Assembly: GCA_951640165.1 (NCBI GenBank)
Contig: OX621244.1
Coordinates: forward strand, 12,604,001 to 12,668,000
DNA length: 64,000 nucleotides
Direction: 5' to 3'
Source of the DNA: Pseudoips prasinana
Lineage: Eukaryota; Arthropoda; Insecta; Lepidoptera; Nolidae
Each line of letters starts with the position of its first letter. Position 1 is the stretch's first letter. Below are positions 32,214 through 43,494 of this stretch, one piece after another. Both the position numbers and the translations under genes were made by a program. The notes beneath the pieces are model-generated. The model was not told the origin of the DNA. It was given only the letters and a program-made list of their open reading frames with translations, and did not search any database.

Positions 32214-33974
32214 CAGCACAGCTCAAGTATTTTACTTTACTCTATTATGTTCTCTGGATCTCATGGATCTCTATCTTTCCTAATAAACATACGGTAAAAG
32301 TAAAGTGTAATGGACAAAGTTACATTTAAATTAGCTATATGATATGTGTTTATGCTGCTACTATATTTGTTGAAGCTATTGAATTATTAACATATATAAA
32401 TTCATAATCTGGGCTGAGATTCTGACCAACGCATTGTAACACTGTGTATTGTTGATAAAATAGACAGTGGCTGGACGATCAGTATACAATTATTATTGTT
32501 TAATTATATAATTGCTGTGTCTTGTGATTCGGTTGTTTGTCCTTTAATCTATAGACAAAGTCACGTCTAGCGATACCAATACGGTATCAATAGATTTAGT
32601 TTATGTATATTTATGGTTGAGTACCATGCTGTCCTCACACATTTCATGGTTAACCATCTGTAGATGAGTCCAAGCTACGATAGTACTGAGTTTCCTGTTG
32701 TATGATTAATGTTTCCGTCCCCTTTTAACACTGAAAAGTATGAATCAATTTGTATATTAAATATAAGTTATGAATAAGTATCAAGTGTTAATATTTTGAT
32801 AGTTGTAACGTCTGTTTTTAGCTCCATATGTTTACATATTTTAAATAACCGTATTAAAATAGCTTTAGTCTGATTTCTTCCCGTCATCAGCACCATCATC
32901 AATTTGCACTTTTGTAAAGTTGTTTTTACAGGTTAGTTCGTTAGTTAAGTAATAATCGAACGAAGGGATTTACAACTGATGCAGGCCCGTCAATTAAATA
33001 AAATTGATATTAGAGATTTTCATGGCTTGTAAGTTAAAAGTAAAAGTAAGTAAAATTTTACCAGTCGATTTATAAAAGAGGCAGGATTGACTACAATGAA
33101 TATGAGAGTTATTTATAGTTAAATCAATTTATTTTTCTATATTTTTGTTGTATTTGTCAAAGTGCGTATTTTTGTTTTCCAAAATAGAACATACATAATT
33201 TAATTTAAGACTTTCGTGGACGCCTGATAATACATGATATTATTTATCTTCATAATACGTTGCTAATATTATTACTAACAAGAACCCAAAGTTGAACATT
33301 ATTAAAGAATTCAACAAGAAACAGATGACTAAAACTAAAATTATGTACATAAGCATAAAGTACGCTCGAATACCAAGTTTGTAACAATACACAAACAAAA
33401 ACTAAATAGGTACCTTACAAAAAATACCTCTCAGCGTAACGCAATATACCAACAAAACTACGTTTTGCTGCTAAGATCTTCTATTTAAATATGTTTATTT
33501 TATTACAATGTATTATTAGTTCTATTTGTCAAAGATTTTTCTTCGGTTCAGGTAACATTACAACTATATTTTGAATTTCCGCTTCATTTGTTACGCACGA
33601 AATACATGAAAATACACTTCACTGAACTTACCGAAACAAATTGTAGGCACGTAGCTACGTACTTACCCGGTTCTTTAAATACAACTTATTGAATGTATAA
33701 TTTTAGAACCATATGACGTATGTTTTTTACGTACACATTTGGTTATGTCTGCAATATTCATATTTCTGTCCTTTAAACAATGAGGTCGAAGTGCGTAGGT
33801 ACTCTTCGTTCGTCTTTTGTTTTATAAAATGTTGTTTTGGAAAGAGTTGGTTCTATAAGGGCTTATTATTTTTATCACGTTGATGTTCTGCCGCTGGCTT
33901 CTTCTTAGTCATTATACTGAAATTGTAAAGCACACGAAGTAATTTTTTTCCACTCATTGTATGAGCGTCTCGTC
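32214..33974. other. Long AT-rich stretch, nothing recognised
   Basis: No long frames, no shared repeats. Could be intron or intergenic. Confidence 0.4.
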
Positions 33975-34012
33975 TCACGTGACGATATTTTTTTTTAAAT
34001 ATCGTCACGTGA
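33975..34012. repeat. Perfect hairpin 1, 16-bp arms
   Basis: 'tcacgtgacgatattt' 33975-33990, six T, exact complement 33997-34012. It contains two CACGTG E-box palindromes and adjoins hairpin 2. Confidence 0.9.
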
Positions 34013-34074
34013 ATTTTCTAAACCGAGAACAATTAATAGGAACTCCTATTAATTGTTCTCGGTTTAGAAAATTC
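34011..34074. repeat. Perfect hairpin 2, 30-bp arms
   Basis: 34011-34040 and 34045-34074 are exact inverted copies (gaattttctaaaccgagaac and continuation) around a 4-nt loop aact. No mismatch in 30 bp implies a recent origin or selection. Confidence 0.95.
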
Positions 34075-34079
34075 AGATG

Positions 34080-34798
34080 TTTAAAAATTACTAGTCGTAT
34101 AATTTTGTGTTTATAAAATTGTATTGTTAGTTGTTACACACGTGTTCTTCATTTATTATCCTGATAGTTTCATTTTATACTTGTATGAAAAAAAACCGCA
34201 ATTACAAACTGTAAATAGCTGATCAATATTGTGCGATACGCTTTATGAGAAATACAAAAATTCTACGATACGTTTTAACGTTTGAAGTTTCAAATTTTTA
34301 TATTTAAATAAGCCTTCACAACAATTTAACTGCAGGTATCTTTATTACAATATTTACTATTATTAATAAAAAGAAAACAAGAGAGCCCCTTGTTTCGCGG
34401 AGAGAAAATTCGTAGAATTTCGTTTCCCAGTAAATTTTTCATATAATATTTGGTCCTTGTATTTTATTTCGAATATAATTCTTTCAAAGACAATTTTCTA
34501 GAATTAAACATATTTCACAGAAACACAATTTAATGAATTTATAATATTTTTTTGTTTTGTTTAACAAACTTAGCAAACAGTTTTTAATGAATATTAAACC
34601 ACCACCACTATTTATTTCGAACAGTAACATTTACAATTTCTATTTTTTCCGATTGCTATATAACATATCATGTTCTTTTAAGATTTTGAACATGTTAACT
34701 ATGTATGAAATACCTAATGGTCGTTTGGCCTTCTTTTTATTAATACTCCGCGCCAAATCCAAATGCCCGAAAGCCCCTGAAATAATTTGGGTTAGGTT
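34080..34798. other. AT-rich stretch; short TTAGG run at its end
   Basis: 34789-34803 reads 'gggttaggttaggtt', two to three TTAGG telomere-type units just before the R1-clade element. Nothing else recognised. Confidence 0.4.
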
Positions 34799-34804
34799 AG
34801 GTTC
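34799..34804 (+). repeat. Possible target-site duplication, 5' copy
   Basis: 'ggttc' here recurs directly after the poly(A) at 40923-40927. The match is short, so chance is possible. Confidence 0.45.
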
Positions 34805-34959
34805 TGCGTGACCTCTGATCAGCAGAGAACATACCAGAGGAGCAAATGAGGAAGAAAACCTCTTAAAAAATCACCCCATGTCCTAGTTCTGCCCCCCAAC
34901 GAAGGACTCTATGACCAGGGGGTTCCTGGTCCCGGGCGGGGCATAAAACAAACAACAGT

Positions 34960-37404
34960 ATGAAGTCGGCCTTGAGAAACAAACAACCCCAGGAGGGTAC
35001 CGGTAATTCCGGAGAATCCCTCCCGGATCCCTGTGGATCCGGCAGCCCTACCGTATCTGGGGAGGGCACTCAATGCCATAACAATGAGGGACCACGCACG
35101 CCCAGTATTGCGTGTCCCAAAGATTTGTCGGTTGTTCCGAAAAGGACGAAGAAAAGAGGAAGAAAACCTCTGCCAAAAAATTACGCAAATATTATGAAGT
35201 CGGCCTTGGATAACGTATTACCCCAGGAGGGTACCGGCACTGCCGGAGAATCCCTCCCAGGTCCTCATGGATCTGGCAGCCCCACCGTATCTGGGGGGGG
35301 CAACCAATGCCTTAGTGTCACGGAGTACGTGAAAGCGGTACGCACGTCCAGGTTTGCGCACCCTAATTGTGTCGTCAGCATAACGGAGGAAGAGCGACTA
35401 TCGACTGATCGGGCTAGAAACGCCCATCAATCACGTTCACCATCGCAGTCACCAACACGGTCAGTATCCCGAAACTCTGCGGCTGAGATGTCAGAGTCGA
35501 GCGTCAGCTCGATGCCTAATAAAAAGTTTTGGCAGTCGGGAACAATTAAGTCTAAACGAGCCTCCAACAGAGTTACTTTGCAAGGGCGTGAATCGTCAAC
35601 AGACGATGGACCCCCGAGTAAAATCAAAGCTGTTCCAGATGCTGGAGAAAGTGGTGGTTGTCGGGCCAAATTTAAGCGGCCGGGAAAACTGCCCAAGAAG
35701 TCGACCGGTATATGTGATACTGTCGAACTGAATTACGCGGAGGCAATTAGAGAAGTCGTTGAACAGCCGGAAAGGATGTCAGCGGCTAATCTACTCGAGA
35801 AGGCCGAAGGAGGTGCAGCCCTTGTTAGGAAAGTCGTTTCGCATGCGTCGAGACTAAAGGGGACCGACCAAAAGGCTTTAAAGGAAGGCGCAGAGCTTCT
35901 ATTAGCTGTGGCCCAGGAGCTTGCTAATCGGACTACCTCGACGGAAACAGCCAAGTTGCAAGCTACTAATAAAAAGCTCGCTGAGCAGCTAGCTGAGCTC
36001 CGTGAAGAGCACAAGCTGTTGAGAGAGGAGGTACAAAGAGATCGGCAGGAGCGTATTCTCCATGAGACAGGGTCGACTGCACAAAAACCAGTGGATCTTG
36101 ATTCTCTCCACTCGATTGTGCAAAAGGCTCTGGAGCCCTTTATCCGGCGATTCTCAGTGCTCGAGAATCGTATTCTGCGCCCGACCTTGGCTGCGGATGC
36201 GAGGGCTGACCTAGGTTTGAAATCAGCACCGAGCAATACAGCTAAACCGACTCAGGGAAAAGGTTCAGTTCCCTCAGCTCAGGTCTCAACAGCACCACAG
36301 GCTCCTGTTGCTCCTGCGGTTTCTGTTCCGGCTGGACACAAAGAGTCTTATAAACAGATTCCCTAAGGCGGGAAAAAGGGAAAGAAGCCTAAAGTTTCTG
36401 CCCCACTGCAAGCTTTTGAGCAGCATGAAGCCCATAAACCTATGCCTTCGGAGTCCCAGGCATTTGAGATTGTGGGTCAAAAGAAGATGGACGCAAAGAA
36501 GCGTAGAGCTGACAGAAAGCGCCAAAAGGCTGCTGCAAAGCGTAAAGCTCAGGCAGCGGCAGGCCTTCGCGTTCCACGTTCTGCTGCTGTGGTTTTAACT
36601 CTACTGCCAGAAGCAGCGGAGCGTGGCGTCACCTACGCTTCACTTTTGACTACCGCTAGGGCGAACATAAAGCTGGACGAGCTTGACATTCATGGTTTGC
36701 GTCATCGCACCACCCTGACTGGAGCGCGCATGCTAGAGGTTCCTGGTATGGCAAATGGCGGCAAGGCAGACGCCCTTGCAGATAAACTTAAGGAGGCTCT
36801 CAACGGAGATGATGTCAGGGTGTCAAGGCCTATGAAGATGGTAAGCCTTCGCATCGGAGGTCTGGAGGAATCCGTGTCAGTCGACGAAGTAATAGAGGCC
36901 GTTGTAAAGGCAGGAGGGTGTCCCAAAGAGCTCGTCAAAGCTGGAGATATTCGCCCTGGTATCAATGGTTTGGGCACGATGATATTGGTCTGCCCTGTTA
37001 CAGCGGCGCAAAAAATTGCAGCTGGTCGGCGACTGCTGATCGGGTGGAACACGGTCCAAGTGAAGCTCCTGCAGCCTAGGCCGTTGAGGTGTTACAGATG
37101 CCTTGGTGATGGACACGTAGGTGTGAAGTGCACTTCTTCGGTGGACTGGAGGGGCTTGTGCTTAAATTGCGGTCAGCCTGGTCATACCACGAAAAGCTGT
37201 GAAAATGCGCCACACTGCATTCTTTGTGCGGCTACAAATAAGTTAGCGGATCATAGGGTGGGTAGTAAATCCTGCACCGCTCCAAAGAGTCAAGGGGTCC
37301 AACTGGCGTCCAAAAAGACCACGCCTCCTTCTCAGATGGCAAAGTCAACGACCACCGTTATCGCGACCCAAAATGGGAAGGAGGTAAACATGGATTGCCG
37401 ATAA
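34960..37404 (+). pseudogene. R1-clade ORF1 (Gag-like), one in-frame stop
   Basis: ORF1 proteins of this clade bind element RNA and help direct the particle to the target. The frame runs 815 codons with a TAA at codon 469 (36364-36366); the reading continues in the same frame (GGKKGKKPKVS) to a conserved C-terminal part, so this is a point mutation and not two genes. Codons 1-38 and 79-116 are a 234-bp tandem duplication (MKSAL..PQEGTG..GESLP). A Lys/Arg-rich NLS-like patch follows (KRTKKRGRKP). A coiled-coil-like stretch lies around codons 320-370. Three zinc knuckles lie at about codons 711-770 (CYRCLGDGHVGVKC, CLNCGQPGHTTKSC, CILC...H...C). I chose the ATG at 34960; the second duplicated ATG at 35194 is an alternative start. 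It ends overlapping ORF2. Confidence 0.85.
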
Positions 37405-40400
37405 CGGCTCCATTACGCTTCCTGCAAGCGAACATCAATCACTGTGCCAGAGCTCAGGATCTCTTACTCCAGAGTATAGCACAGTGGTTGATCAACGTAG
37501 CGGTGGTTGCCGAGCCGTATTTTGTCCCTCCCCGGCATGACTGGGTGAGCGACATTAGTGGCTCGGTGGCCCTAGTTTGGCAAGCTGCTGCTGGGTCCCC
37601 ACCCTTTGCAAATGTGGTAAGAGGAAGGGGATGCGTGTCTGCAGTGGTAGATGACGTGGTTGTGGTCGGGGTTTATTTTTCTCCTAACCGACCTCTTGCT
37701 GACTTCGAGGTTTTTCTTTTGGAACTGGGCACAGTCGTCGCCAATAGCCACCCTCGCCCTGTCATTGTATTCGGGGACTTCAACGCCAAGTCAACGGCTT
37801 GGGGTTCACCGTCTACAGATGCAAGGGGTGAGGCTCTTGAGGAGTGGGTCCTGGAAACAGGCGTACTTCTGCTCAACAGGGGTAATATTAACACGTGCGT
37901 GCGGCAGCGGGGTGGTTCAATTGTGGACATATCTTTCGCTAGCCCCGCAATAGCGCGCCGTGTTTCAGGCTGGCGCGTTTTGCAGGAGGTGGAGACTCTG
38001 TCGGACCACAGATATATCCGATTTGACGTCTCTGCCCAAACTTCTGACGTTCCGGTCAGAGTTGCCCCTGCTGGGGACGGTCCGCGTTGGGCATTAGGGC
38101 AGTTAGACCGCGAGGCTCTCTTGGAAGCCTCTATTGTACAGGCCTGGGTTCTTGCACCAGACAGGCCTGTTGATGTTGATCTGGAGGTAGAGTGGTTCCG
38201 GGAGACCTTATCACAGTTATGTGACGCGGCCATGCCTAGAGTGCGGCGGCTGCCAGTCAAACGCCAAGTTTACTGGTGGTCGCAGGAAATTGCGCAGCTG
38301 CGCCGTGCTTGCACTGTAGCGCGCCGCCAGTACGCCAGGCATCGCAGGAGGCGCCGCCAAACTCTAAATACGGAAATTAGAGAAGCGGAACTCTATGAAG
38401 GGTACAGGGCAGCTAAGAAATCCCTTCAGGAGGCCATAAAGCAGGCCAAAATCCATGCACGGGAGGAGTTACTGGGGACTCTGAATCGGGATCCATGGGG
38501 ACGCCCTTACCTAATGGTGAGGGGCAAACTACGCTCAAGAATGCCCCCACTGACTCAGAGTCTCCAGACTCACCTTCTGGAGGAGGTGGTGGCTGCTCTG
38601 TTCCCTTTTAGAGAGGAGCACATTCCTCCTACCATGATTCCGCCTCTGGAAATGGCGACCAACGCGGATAGTGACGACGTGCCTGAAATGACCCGGGAGG
38701 AGCTGGAAGTGGTGGTGCGGAGGCTACAAGCCAAAAACACCGCGCCAGGACCTGACGGCATTCCAGGCCGTGTATGGGCTTTAGCTCTCAGAGCTCTCGG
38801 ACCCCGATTGCGGGGGCTCTTTAGCGCATGTTTGGAGCGGGGCCAGTTTCCACGGCAGTGGAAAACTGGCAAACTGGTATTGATCCAAAAGAAGGGGCGC
38901 CCAATGGACTCACCATCTGCCTACCGCCCTATAGTGTTGTTGGACGAGGTGGGCAAGCTCTTAGAGAGAGTCATTGCAGACCGCCTTGTTCAGCACCTGA
39001 CCTTGGCTGGTCCAGATTTGGCGGATAACCAGTTTGGTTTCCGCCAAGGGCGCTCCACCGTGGACGCTATCATGCGTGTAAGGGCCCTAGCGGAGGAGGC
39101 AGCCTCCATGGGTGAGGTAGTGCTGGCGATATCCTTAGATATCAAGAATGCCTTCAACACCTTGCCTTGGAGCTGCATTAGGGCGGCACTCGAATACCAT
39201 CGGGTGCCCACCTACCTCCGCCACATAGTCGGGACCTACTTGTCACAACGAGCGGTCATCTTCCCGGGTCGGGAGGGTTGGAGTCAGCGTGAGATGTCGT
39301 GCGGTGTTCCACAGGGTTCGGTTTTAGGTCCGCTCCTGTGGAACATTGGTTACGACTGGGTGTTGCGCGGTCCGCTGCCCCCCGGCGTCCAAGTGACATA
39401 CTATGCCGATGACACGTTGGTCACGGCGAGGGGTGTGTCACACTGCGAAGCGGCCACAGTGGCCACAATAGGGGTTGCGCAAGTCGTGGGGAGAATCCGG
39501 CAACTTGGTCTCGAGGTGGCCCTGGAAAAGTCCGAGGCCCTCTATTTTCATCTTCGTCGGAGGGCACCACCCTCGGGATCACACATCACTGTGGGCGGCG
39601 TCCGCATCGGCGTCGAGTCGACGATGAAGTACCTGGGACTCGTCCTCGACGGCCGTTGGACCTTTGGCCCGCACTTCCAAAGGTTGGTCCCGAAATTGAT
39701 GGCTTCGGCGGCTGCGTTGGCGTGGCTGCTGCCTAATCTTGGGGGACCGGACGCCTCTTGCCGGAGACTCTACATGGGGGTCGTGCGGTCGATGGCCCTT
39801 TACGGGGCCCCAATATGGGGGGAAAGCCTGACGGCAAAAAATATCGCACTGCTGCGTCGGCCACAGCGAGCGATGGCTGTCAGAGCTATAAGGGGATACC
39901 GCACGATCTCCTTCGAGGCAGCGAGTCTCCTAGCCGGATCGCCGCCGTGGGAACTCGAAGCGAGAACCCTCGCGCTGTTATACAGGTGGCGTGGGGAGTC
40001 GCTCGAGCGGGGCTTTCGACCTGCGTTGCGAGAAATCGAAGCGCGACGGTCGGAGCTCCACTATAACACGGTGGCAGAGTGGAGACAGCGACTTGCGCAA
40101 CCAAATTCGGGGCACGCCACGATAGTGGTAAGACCCGTCATGTGGCTGGAGAGGAGGCACGGCGCCCTCACTTATCGGCTTACGCAGGTACTCTCGGATC
40201 ATGGATGCTTCGGGAAGTACCTGCATCGGATAGGTCGAGAAGAGACGCCCGGTTGTCACCATTGTGGTAGCCCCGTTGACACGGCGCTTCACACATTGGT
40301 GGAATGCCCAGCCTGGGAGACACAGCGCCGTGTTCTCGGTGCTGCAATGGGTGCGGCTGACATCTCGCTTGCAACCGTGATCGAATTCATGGTTACAAGC

Positions 40401-40556
40401 GAGAGTTCTTGGGATATCGTCGCCACCTTTTGCGAGGAGGTGATGATCGCAAAAGAGGTGGCGGAGCGAGAACGGGAGACATCATCCTCCCTGCCTAGCC
40501 GCGCCAGGAGAACCGGGCGTCGGAGGGCGCACATCGCCAATCTCCGGCCTCCATGA
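37395..40556 (+). CDS. R1-clade ORF2: endonuclease + reverse transcriptase
   Basis: Multifunctional replication protein of about 1053 residues, intact. N-terminal AP-type endonuclease with Asn13 (LQANIN), Glu40 (VVAEPY), GDFNA at 127-131 and SDH at 203-205, which nicks the target to prime reverse transcription. The RT domain spans about 440-720, with KNTAPGPDGI, YRPIVLLDEVGKLLE, SLDIKNAFN, GVPQGSVLGPLLWN (637 on) and the catalytic YYADD (669-673). A C-terminal zinc knuckle starts at 954 (CHHCGSPVDTALHTLVEC). The frame is open upstream of 37395 to at least 37320 but has no ATG there, and the first internal Met is about residue 280, so the start given (TTG) is nominal. Expression probably uses reinitiation at, or frameshifting from, the ORF1 end (37402-37404). 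Function of the family is established; activity of this copy is inferred from intactness. Confidence 0.93.
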   Translation: MPITAPLRFLQANINHCARAQDLLLQSIAQWLINVAVVAEPYFVPPRHDWVSDISGSVALVWQAAAGSPPFANVVRGRGCVSAVVDDVVVVGVYFSPNRPLADFEVFLLELGTVVANSHPRPVIVFGDFNAKSTAWGSPSTDARGEALEEWVLETGVLLLNRGNINTCVRQRGGSIVDISFASPAIARRVSGWRVLQEVETLSDHRYIRFDVSAQTSDVPVRVAPAGDGPRWALGQLDREALLEASIVQAWVLAPDRPVDVDLEVEWFRETLSQLCDAAMPRVRRLPVKRQVYWWSQEIAQLRRACTVARRQYARHRRRRRQTLNTEIREAELYEGYRAAKKSLQEAIKQAKIHAREELLGTLNRDPWGRPYLMVRGKLRSRMPPLTQSLQTHLLEEVVAALFPFREEHIPPTMIPPLEMATNADSDDVPEMTREELEVVVRRLQAKNTAPGPDGIPGRVWALALRALGPRLRGLFSACLERGQFPRQWKTGKLVLIQKKGRPMDSPSAYRPIVLLDEVGKLLERVIADRLVQHLTLAGPDLADNQFGFRQGRSTVDAIMRVRALAEEAASMGEVVLAISLDIKNAFNTLPWSCIRAALEYHRVPTYLRHIVGTYLSQRAVIFPGREGWSQREMSCGVPQGSVLGPLLWNIGYDWVLRGPLPPGVQVTYYADDTLVTARGVSHCEAATVATIGVAQVVGRIRQLGLEVALEKSEALYFHLRRRAPPSGSHITVGGVRIGVESTMKYLGLVLDGRWTFGPHFQRLVPKLMASAAALAWLLPNLGGPDASCRRLYMGVVRSMALYGAPIWGESLTAKNIALLRRPQRAMAVRAIRGYRTISFEAASLLAGSPPWELEARTLALLYRWRGESLERGFRPALREIEARRSELHYNTVAEWRQRLAQPNSGHATIVVRPVMWLERRHGALTYRLTQVLSDHGCFGKYLHRIGREETPGCHHCGSPVDTALHTLVECPAWETQRRVLGAAMGAADISLATVIEFMVTSESSWDIVATFCEEVMIAKEVAERERETSSSLPSRARRTGRRRAHIANLRPP

Positions 40557-40922
40557 GGAGAGGCCTGCGGGCGGTGGACCTGGGGCAGTCCTCCGTCCGC
40601 CCAGAATAGGCCTGAGACGGTGGCGCGCCGTGTTCCGCGCGCGCCTCTCTTGAAGAGGGGGGCAAGGGTGCCCCCAACGGAAGCGGGGCTCACTGAAAAG
40701 TGGGCCAGCACCTGTCCAGACTGCGGTGAATGCGCGAGCGAATCCCGTGGTCTGGACTATAGGTGGCTGAGGAACACCGTGGGGTTTTAGTCGGTAAACC
40801 CAGCACTACCATCTGGCTGGGAGTCCGACATACCCCGTCGCTTCCCCAGCGGCGGGACGATCCATAAAGGATTTCCCCACGTAAAAAAAAAAAAAAAAAA
40901 ATTAAAAAAAAAAAAAAAAAAA
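40557..40922 (+). other. R1-clade element 3' untranslated region and poly(A)
   Basis: GC-rich, ends 'aggatttccccacgt' followed by an A tract 40883-40922 broken only by TT. The minus-strand frames over it are shadows. Confidence 0.85.
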
Positions 40923-40927
40923 GGTTC
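40923..40927 (+). repeat. Possible target-site duplication, 3' copy
   Basis: 'ggttc', matching 34800-34804. Confidence 0.4.
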
Positions 40928-40934
40928 AAACTGT

Positions 40935-41370
40935 GACCATCAAAGTCAAAGTCAAAAATCATTTATTCCGTAAATTTTTCCCCTACCGTGCAGTGCATGA
41001 CGTGGCAGCTACTGAGAAACACTGCCAGAAAACTCAGTAGGAATCCTTTTTTAAAATAAAATATACTTAAGATTAATTACAATCATGTGAGTTGACTCAG
41101 AACAATTCAATCCCAAACACTTTTATCGCTTATATAATCAGAAATTTTGTAATATGCCCTGCTACACAATTTGGCTTTAATAATTCTTTTAAACTTATTC
41201 GTAGACAATTCTCTAATATCATTGGGAAGTTTGTTATAAAATCTTATACATTGCCCCATAAAAGAGTTACTTATTTTGTGGAGACGGGTAGTATGCAATA
41301 TGAGATTATTCTTATATCTAGTAGGTATTTACATTATATATTTACATTATGAGTATCGCTCCTTTTACAG
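40935..41370 (-). pseudogene. Jockey/CR1-like LINE, ORF2 C terminus and 3' end
   Basis: On the minus strand, 41298-41107 encodes about 63 residues (TTRLHKISNSFMGQCIRFYN, then a KLPNDIRELS segment) ending in a stop after SVWD. The 3' end follows ('gtttctcagtagctgccacg', 'ttacggaataaatg') with a short TTGACT-type repeat tail. The same protein segment, with frame breaks, is at 43080-43300. Only the C-terminal end is present; the RT catalytic core is absent. Confidence 0.75.
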
Positions 41371-41582
41371 CTCTTTTATGCAATATAAATATGGTGTGAA
41401 TGTCAGCAGATCTAAGCAAATCAAGCGCTAGATATAAGTTCTATATGAAATAAACAATATAATGATAACGCTGCTTAGCCACACCAGTCAATCAACCACG
41501 GCTGGGGCAATCCATGCTGAAACGTTGGGTAACCTAAAGGTAATTGGGGATTTGCCTTAAATTGTTATCGCGATTGTGACTC

Positions 41583-41743
41583 GTGTCCACAATATATTAA
41601 ATTTGTGTACAAATCGCGAAAGTTTAACATCATTAAACATCATTGATTTTTAATGTCGTAAAACTTAAAGTTTTAAAACGTTAAAAAATCAATGTTTTTA
41701 AACTTTCGCGATTTGTACACATTTTATAATATATTGTGGACAC
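41583..41743. mobile_element. Palindromic MITE, about 161 bp
   Basis: 'gtgtccacaatatattaaat', '..gtacaaatcgcgaaagttt' at the left is inverted at 41697-41743. Arms of about 65-75 bp with a few mismatches, AT-rich centre. No other copy in the window. Confidence 0.7.
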
Positions 41744-41759
41744 GGGCCTATAAAAATAT

Positions 41760-42689
41760 TAGCTATAAAACAACGTACACCCAGAAAACAAACAGGGTTC
41801 TAAATTAAATACTAATGCTAAATAAAATTAATACGACAGATTGATCTAAAGTCATCGTAAGTTCTTTATTAGTTCTGTATAATAAAATCAATTCAAATGA
41901 ACTATACTTTGCCGACGAACTGTATAATTTGTTTATTATGAGAAAGTATCAACACAGACGTCGAAACCACCCAATTAGGAAAGTCCAGATGGAATTTTAT
42001 AATTAAGAGCACTTTTAAAGGACTCTTCCGCTAGTAGTTTGTTTACAACCATATAACTTTATTAGCTTTAATGGTCGGTGTTCATAATTATGGTTAAGGA
42101 AGTGTTTAGATTGGTCTACCAGGTTAGATTTGATAAAATCAAATCTATCGCATGATATGCAACGAAATCATTACCCATATTATTATTAACTAAATTATAT
42201 TTTTCTACTATTAATTTTTATAGGATTTACTGTCTTAGTAGTAAAATGTGAACATCTCGTTGGTTGAATGATTTAAAATAAATACCGTGTATTAATTTTT
42301 CTAATCGCAACATTAATTAAAACTCTCTCAATTACAACTTTGTAACAAACCACGTATATCTAGCACTTCCACTCTTTTAAATTTTGTATTTTAATATAAT
42401 AATATTATAAGTAATAAAATTGAAAATGTGCATGGTTTCCTGTGTGAATTTAGTAAAGTGCCAGCTGTTTCTCGTTGCACGTTGTGCAATATTAAGGGAG
42501 GGTTTGAGATAAGTTGTCACGTCATTAATTACAATTTTAAGGGAGTGTATCAGCAAACTTAATTTGTTTCTATAATAACAAAAATATAAATTTCTATAAA
42601 AATAATGATTATGGGAAAATCAAATTTTATATGGAAGCTTTTCCAGAGCATCCCCGATAAAAAAATATGAAAGTTGACAACGAAACGGA
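41760..42689. other. AT-rich stretch, nothing recognised
   Basis: No supported feature. Confidence 0.4.
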
Positions 42690-42786
42690 AAAAATAATTT
42701 GACCTCCTTCTTTTGAAGTCGGTTCAAAAGTCTTGACTCATTGATTAACTGACTCATCAACACCCAGTCCCTTCCCTTGGACTTAT
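42690..42786 (+). mobile_element. Helitron fragment
   Basis: 'ttttgaagtcggttcaaaag' and 'taactgactcatcaacaccc', '..cttcccttggactta' are the inverse of the 5' region of the Helitron at 3408-4978 (its 4900-4960). Termini missing. Confidence 0.5.
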
Positions 42787-42794
42787 AAAGAAGA

Positions 42795-43490
42795 ATGACT
42801 GATGTTGACACAGCTAGAATGGTTTATTTCAGTTATTTTCATAGTGTAATGTCGTATGGAATTCTTCTCTGGGGTAGCTCTGCTGACATTAACACCATAT
42901 TTGTATTGCAAAAAAGAGCTGTAAGAGCTATCTATAATCTTGGCCCGAGAGTGTCTTTAAGAGAAAAGTTGAAAGAGGTCAACATTCTAACTGAACCATC
43001 TCAGTATATATATATGAAAACTTACTATATGTGCATAAAAATATCGATTCCTTCTGTAAAAGGAGCGATACACATAATGTAAATACTAGATATAAGAATA
43101 ATCTCATATTGTATACTACCCGTCTCCACAAATAAGTAACTCTTTTATGGGGCAATGTATAAGATTCTATAACAAACTTCCCAATGATATTAGAGAATTG
43201 TCTACGAATAAGTTTAAAAGAATTATTAAAGCCAAATTGTGTAGCAGGGAATATTACAAAATTTATGATTATTTAAGTGATAAAAGTGCTTGGGATTGAG
43301 TTGTTCTGAGTCAACACACATGATTATAATTAACCTTAAGTATATTTTATTTAAAAAAAGGATTCCTACTGAGTTTTCTGGCAGTGTTTCTCAGTAGCTG
43401 CCACGTCATATACTGCACGGTAGGGTAAAAAAATATGACGATTCCACATAAATGTAAAATTTTTATGGAATAAATGAATTTGAATCTTTG
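42795..43490 (+). pseudogene. Jockey/CR1-like LINE, 3' part of ORF2 and tail
   Basis: 42795-43082 encodes a typical post-RT segment of Jockey/CR1 LINEs (YFSYFHSVMSYGILLWG, then IFVLQKRAVRAIYNLG and VSLREKLKEVNIL). Beyond 43082 the similarity continues in other frames to about 43300 with stops, then the 3' end 'gtttctcagtagctgccacg', 'gattccacataaatgtaaaa' and a GAATTTGAAT tail. 5'-truncated, as is usual for LINEs, and decayed. Confidence 0.8.
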
Positions 43491-43494
43491 AGAA

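Larger units (their letters stand above)
34805..40922 (+). mobile_element. R1-clade non-LTR retrotransposon, near full length
   Basis: A 6.1-kb insertion with a short 5' leader, two overlapping open frames (zinc-knuckle ORF1; endonuclease plus reverse transcriptase ORF2), about 325 bp of 3' untranslated sequence and a poly(A) tail. G+C is far above the surroundings. Domain layout and the three-knuckle ORF1 are those of the R1/TRAS/SART/Waldo group. It is not in 28S rDNA, but it follows a short TTAGG run on the same strand. Only one inactivating change is visible (stop in ORF1), so it is a young copy. Confidence 0.9.

Noticed and set aside
34789..34803. A telomere or true telomeric array
   Set aside because: Only two to three TTAGG units; similar short runs occur elsewhere in the window, for example near 26229 and 45108.
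34863..37116. Minus-strand frames of 68-195 codons across the R1-clade element
   Set aside because: Antisense shadows of GC-rich ORF1 and ORF2.
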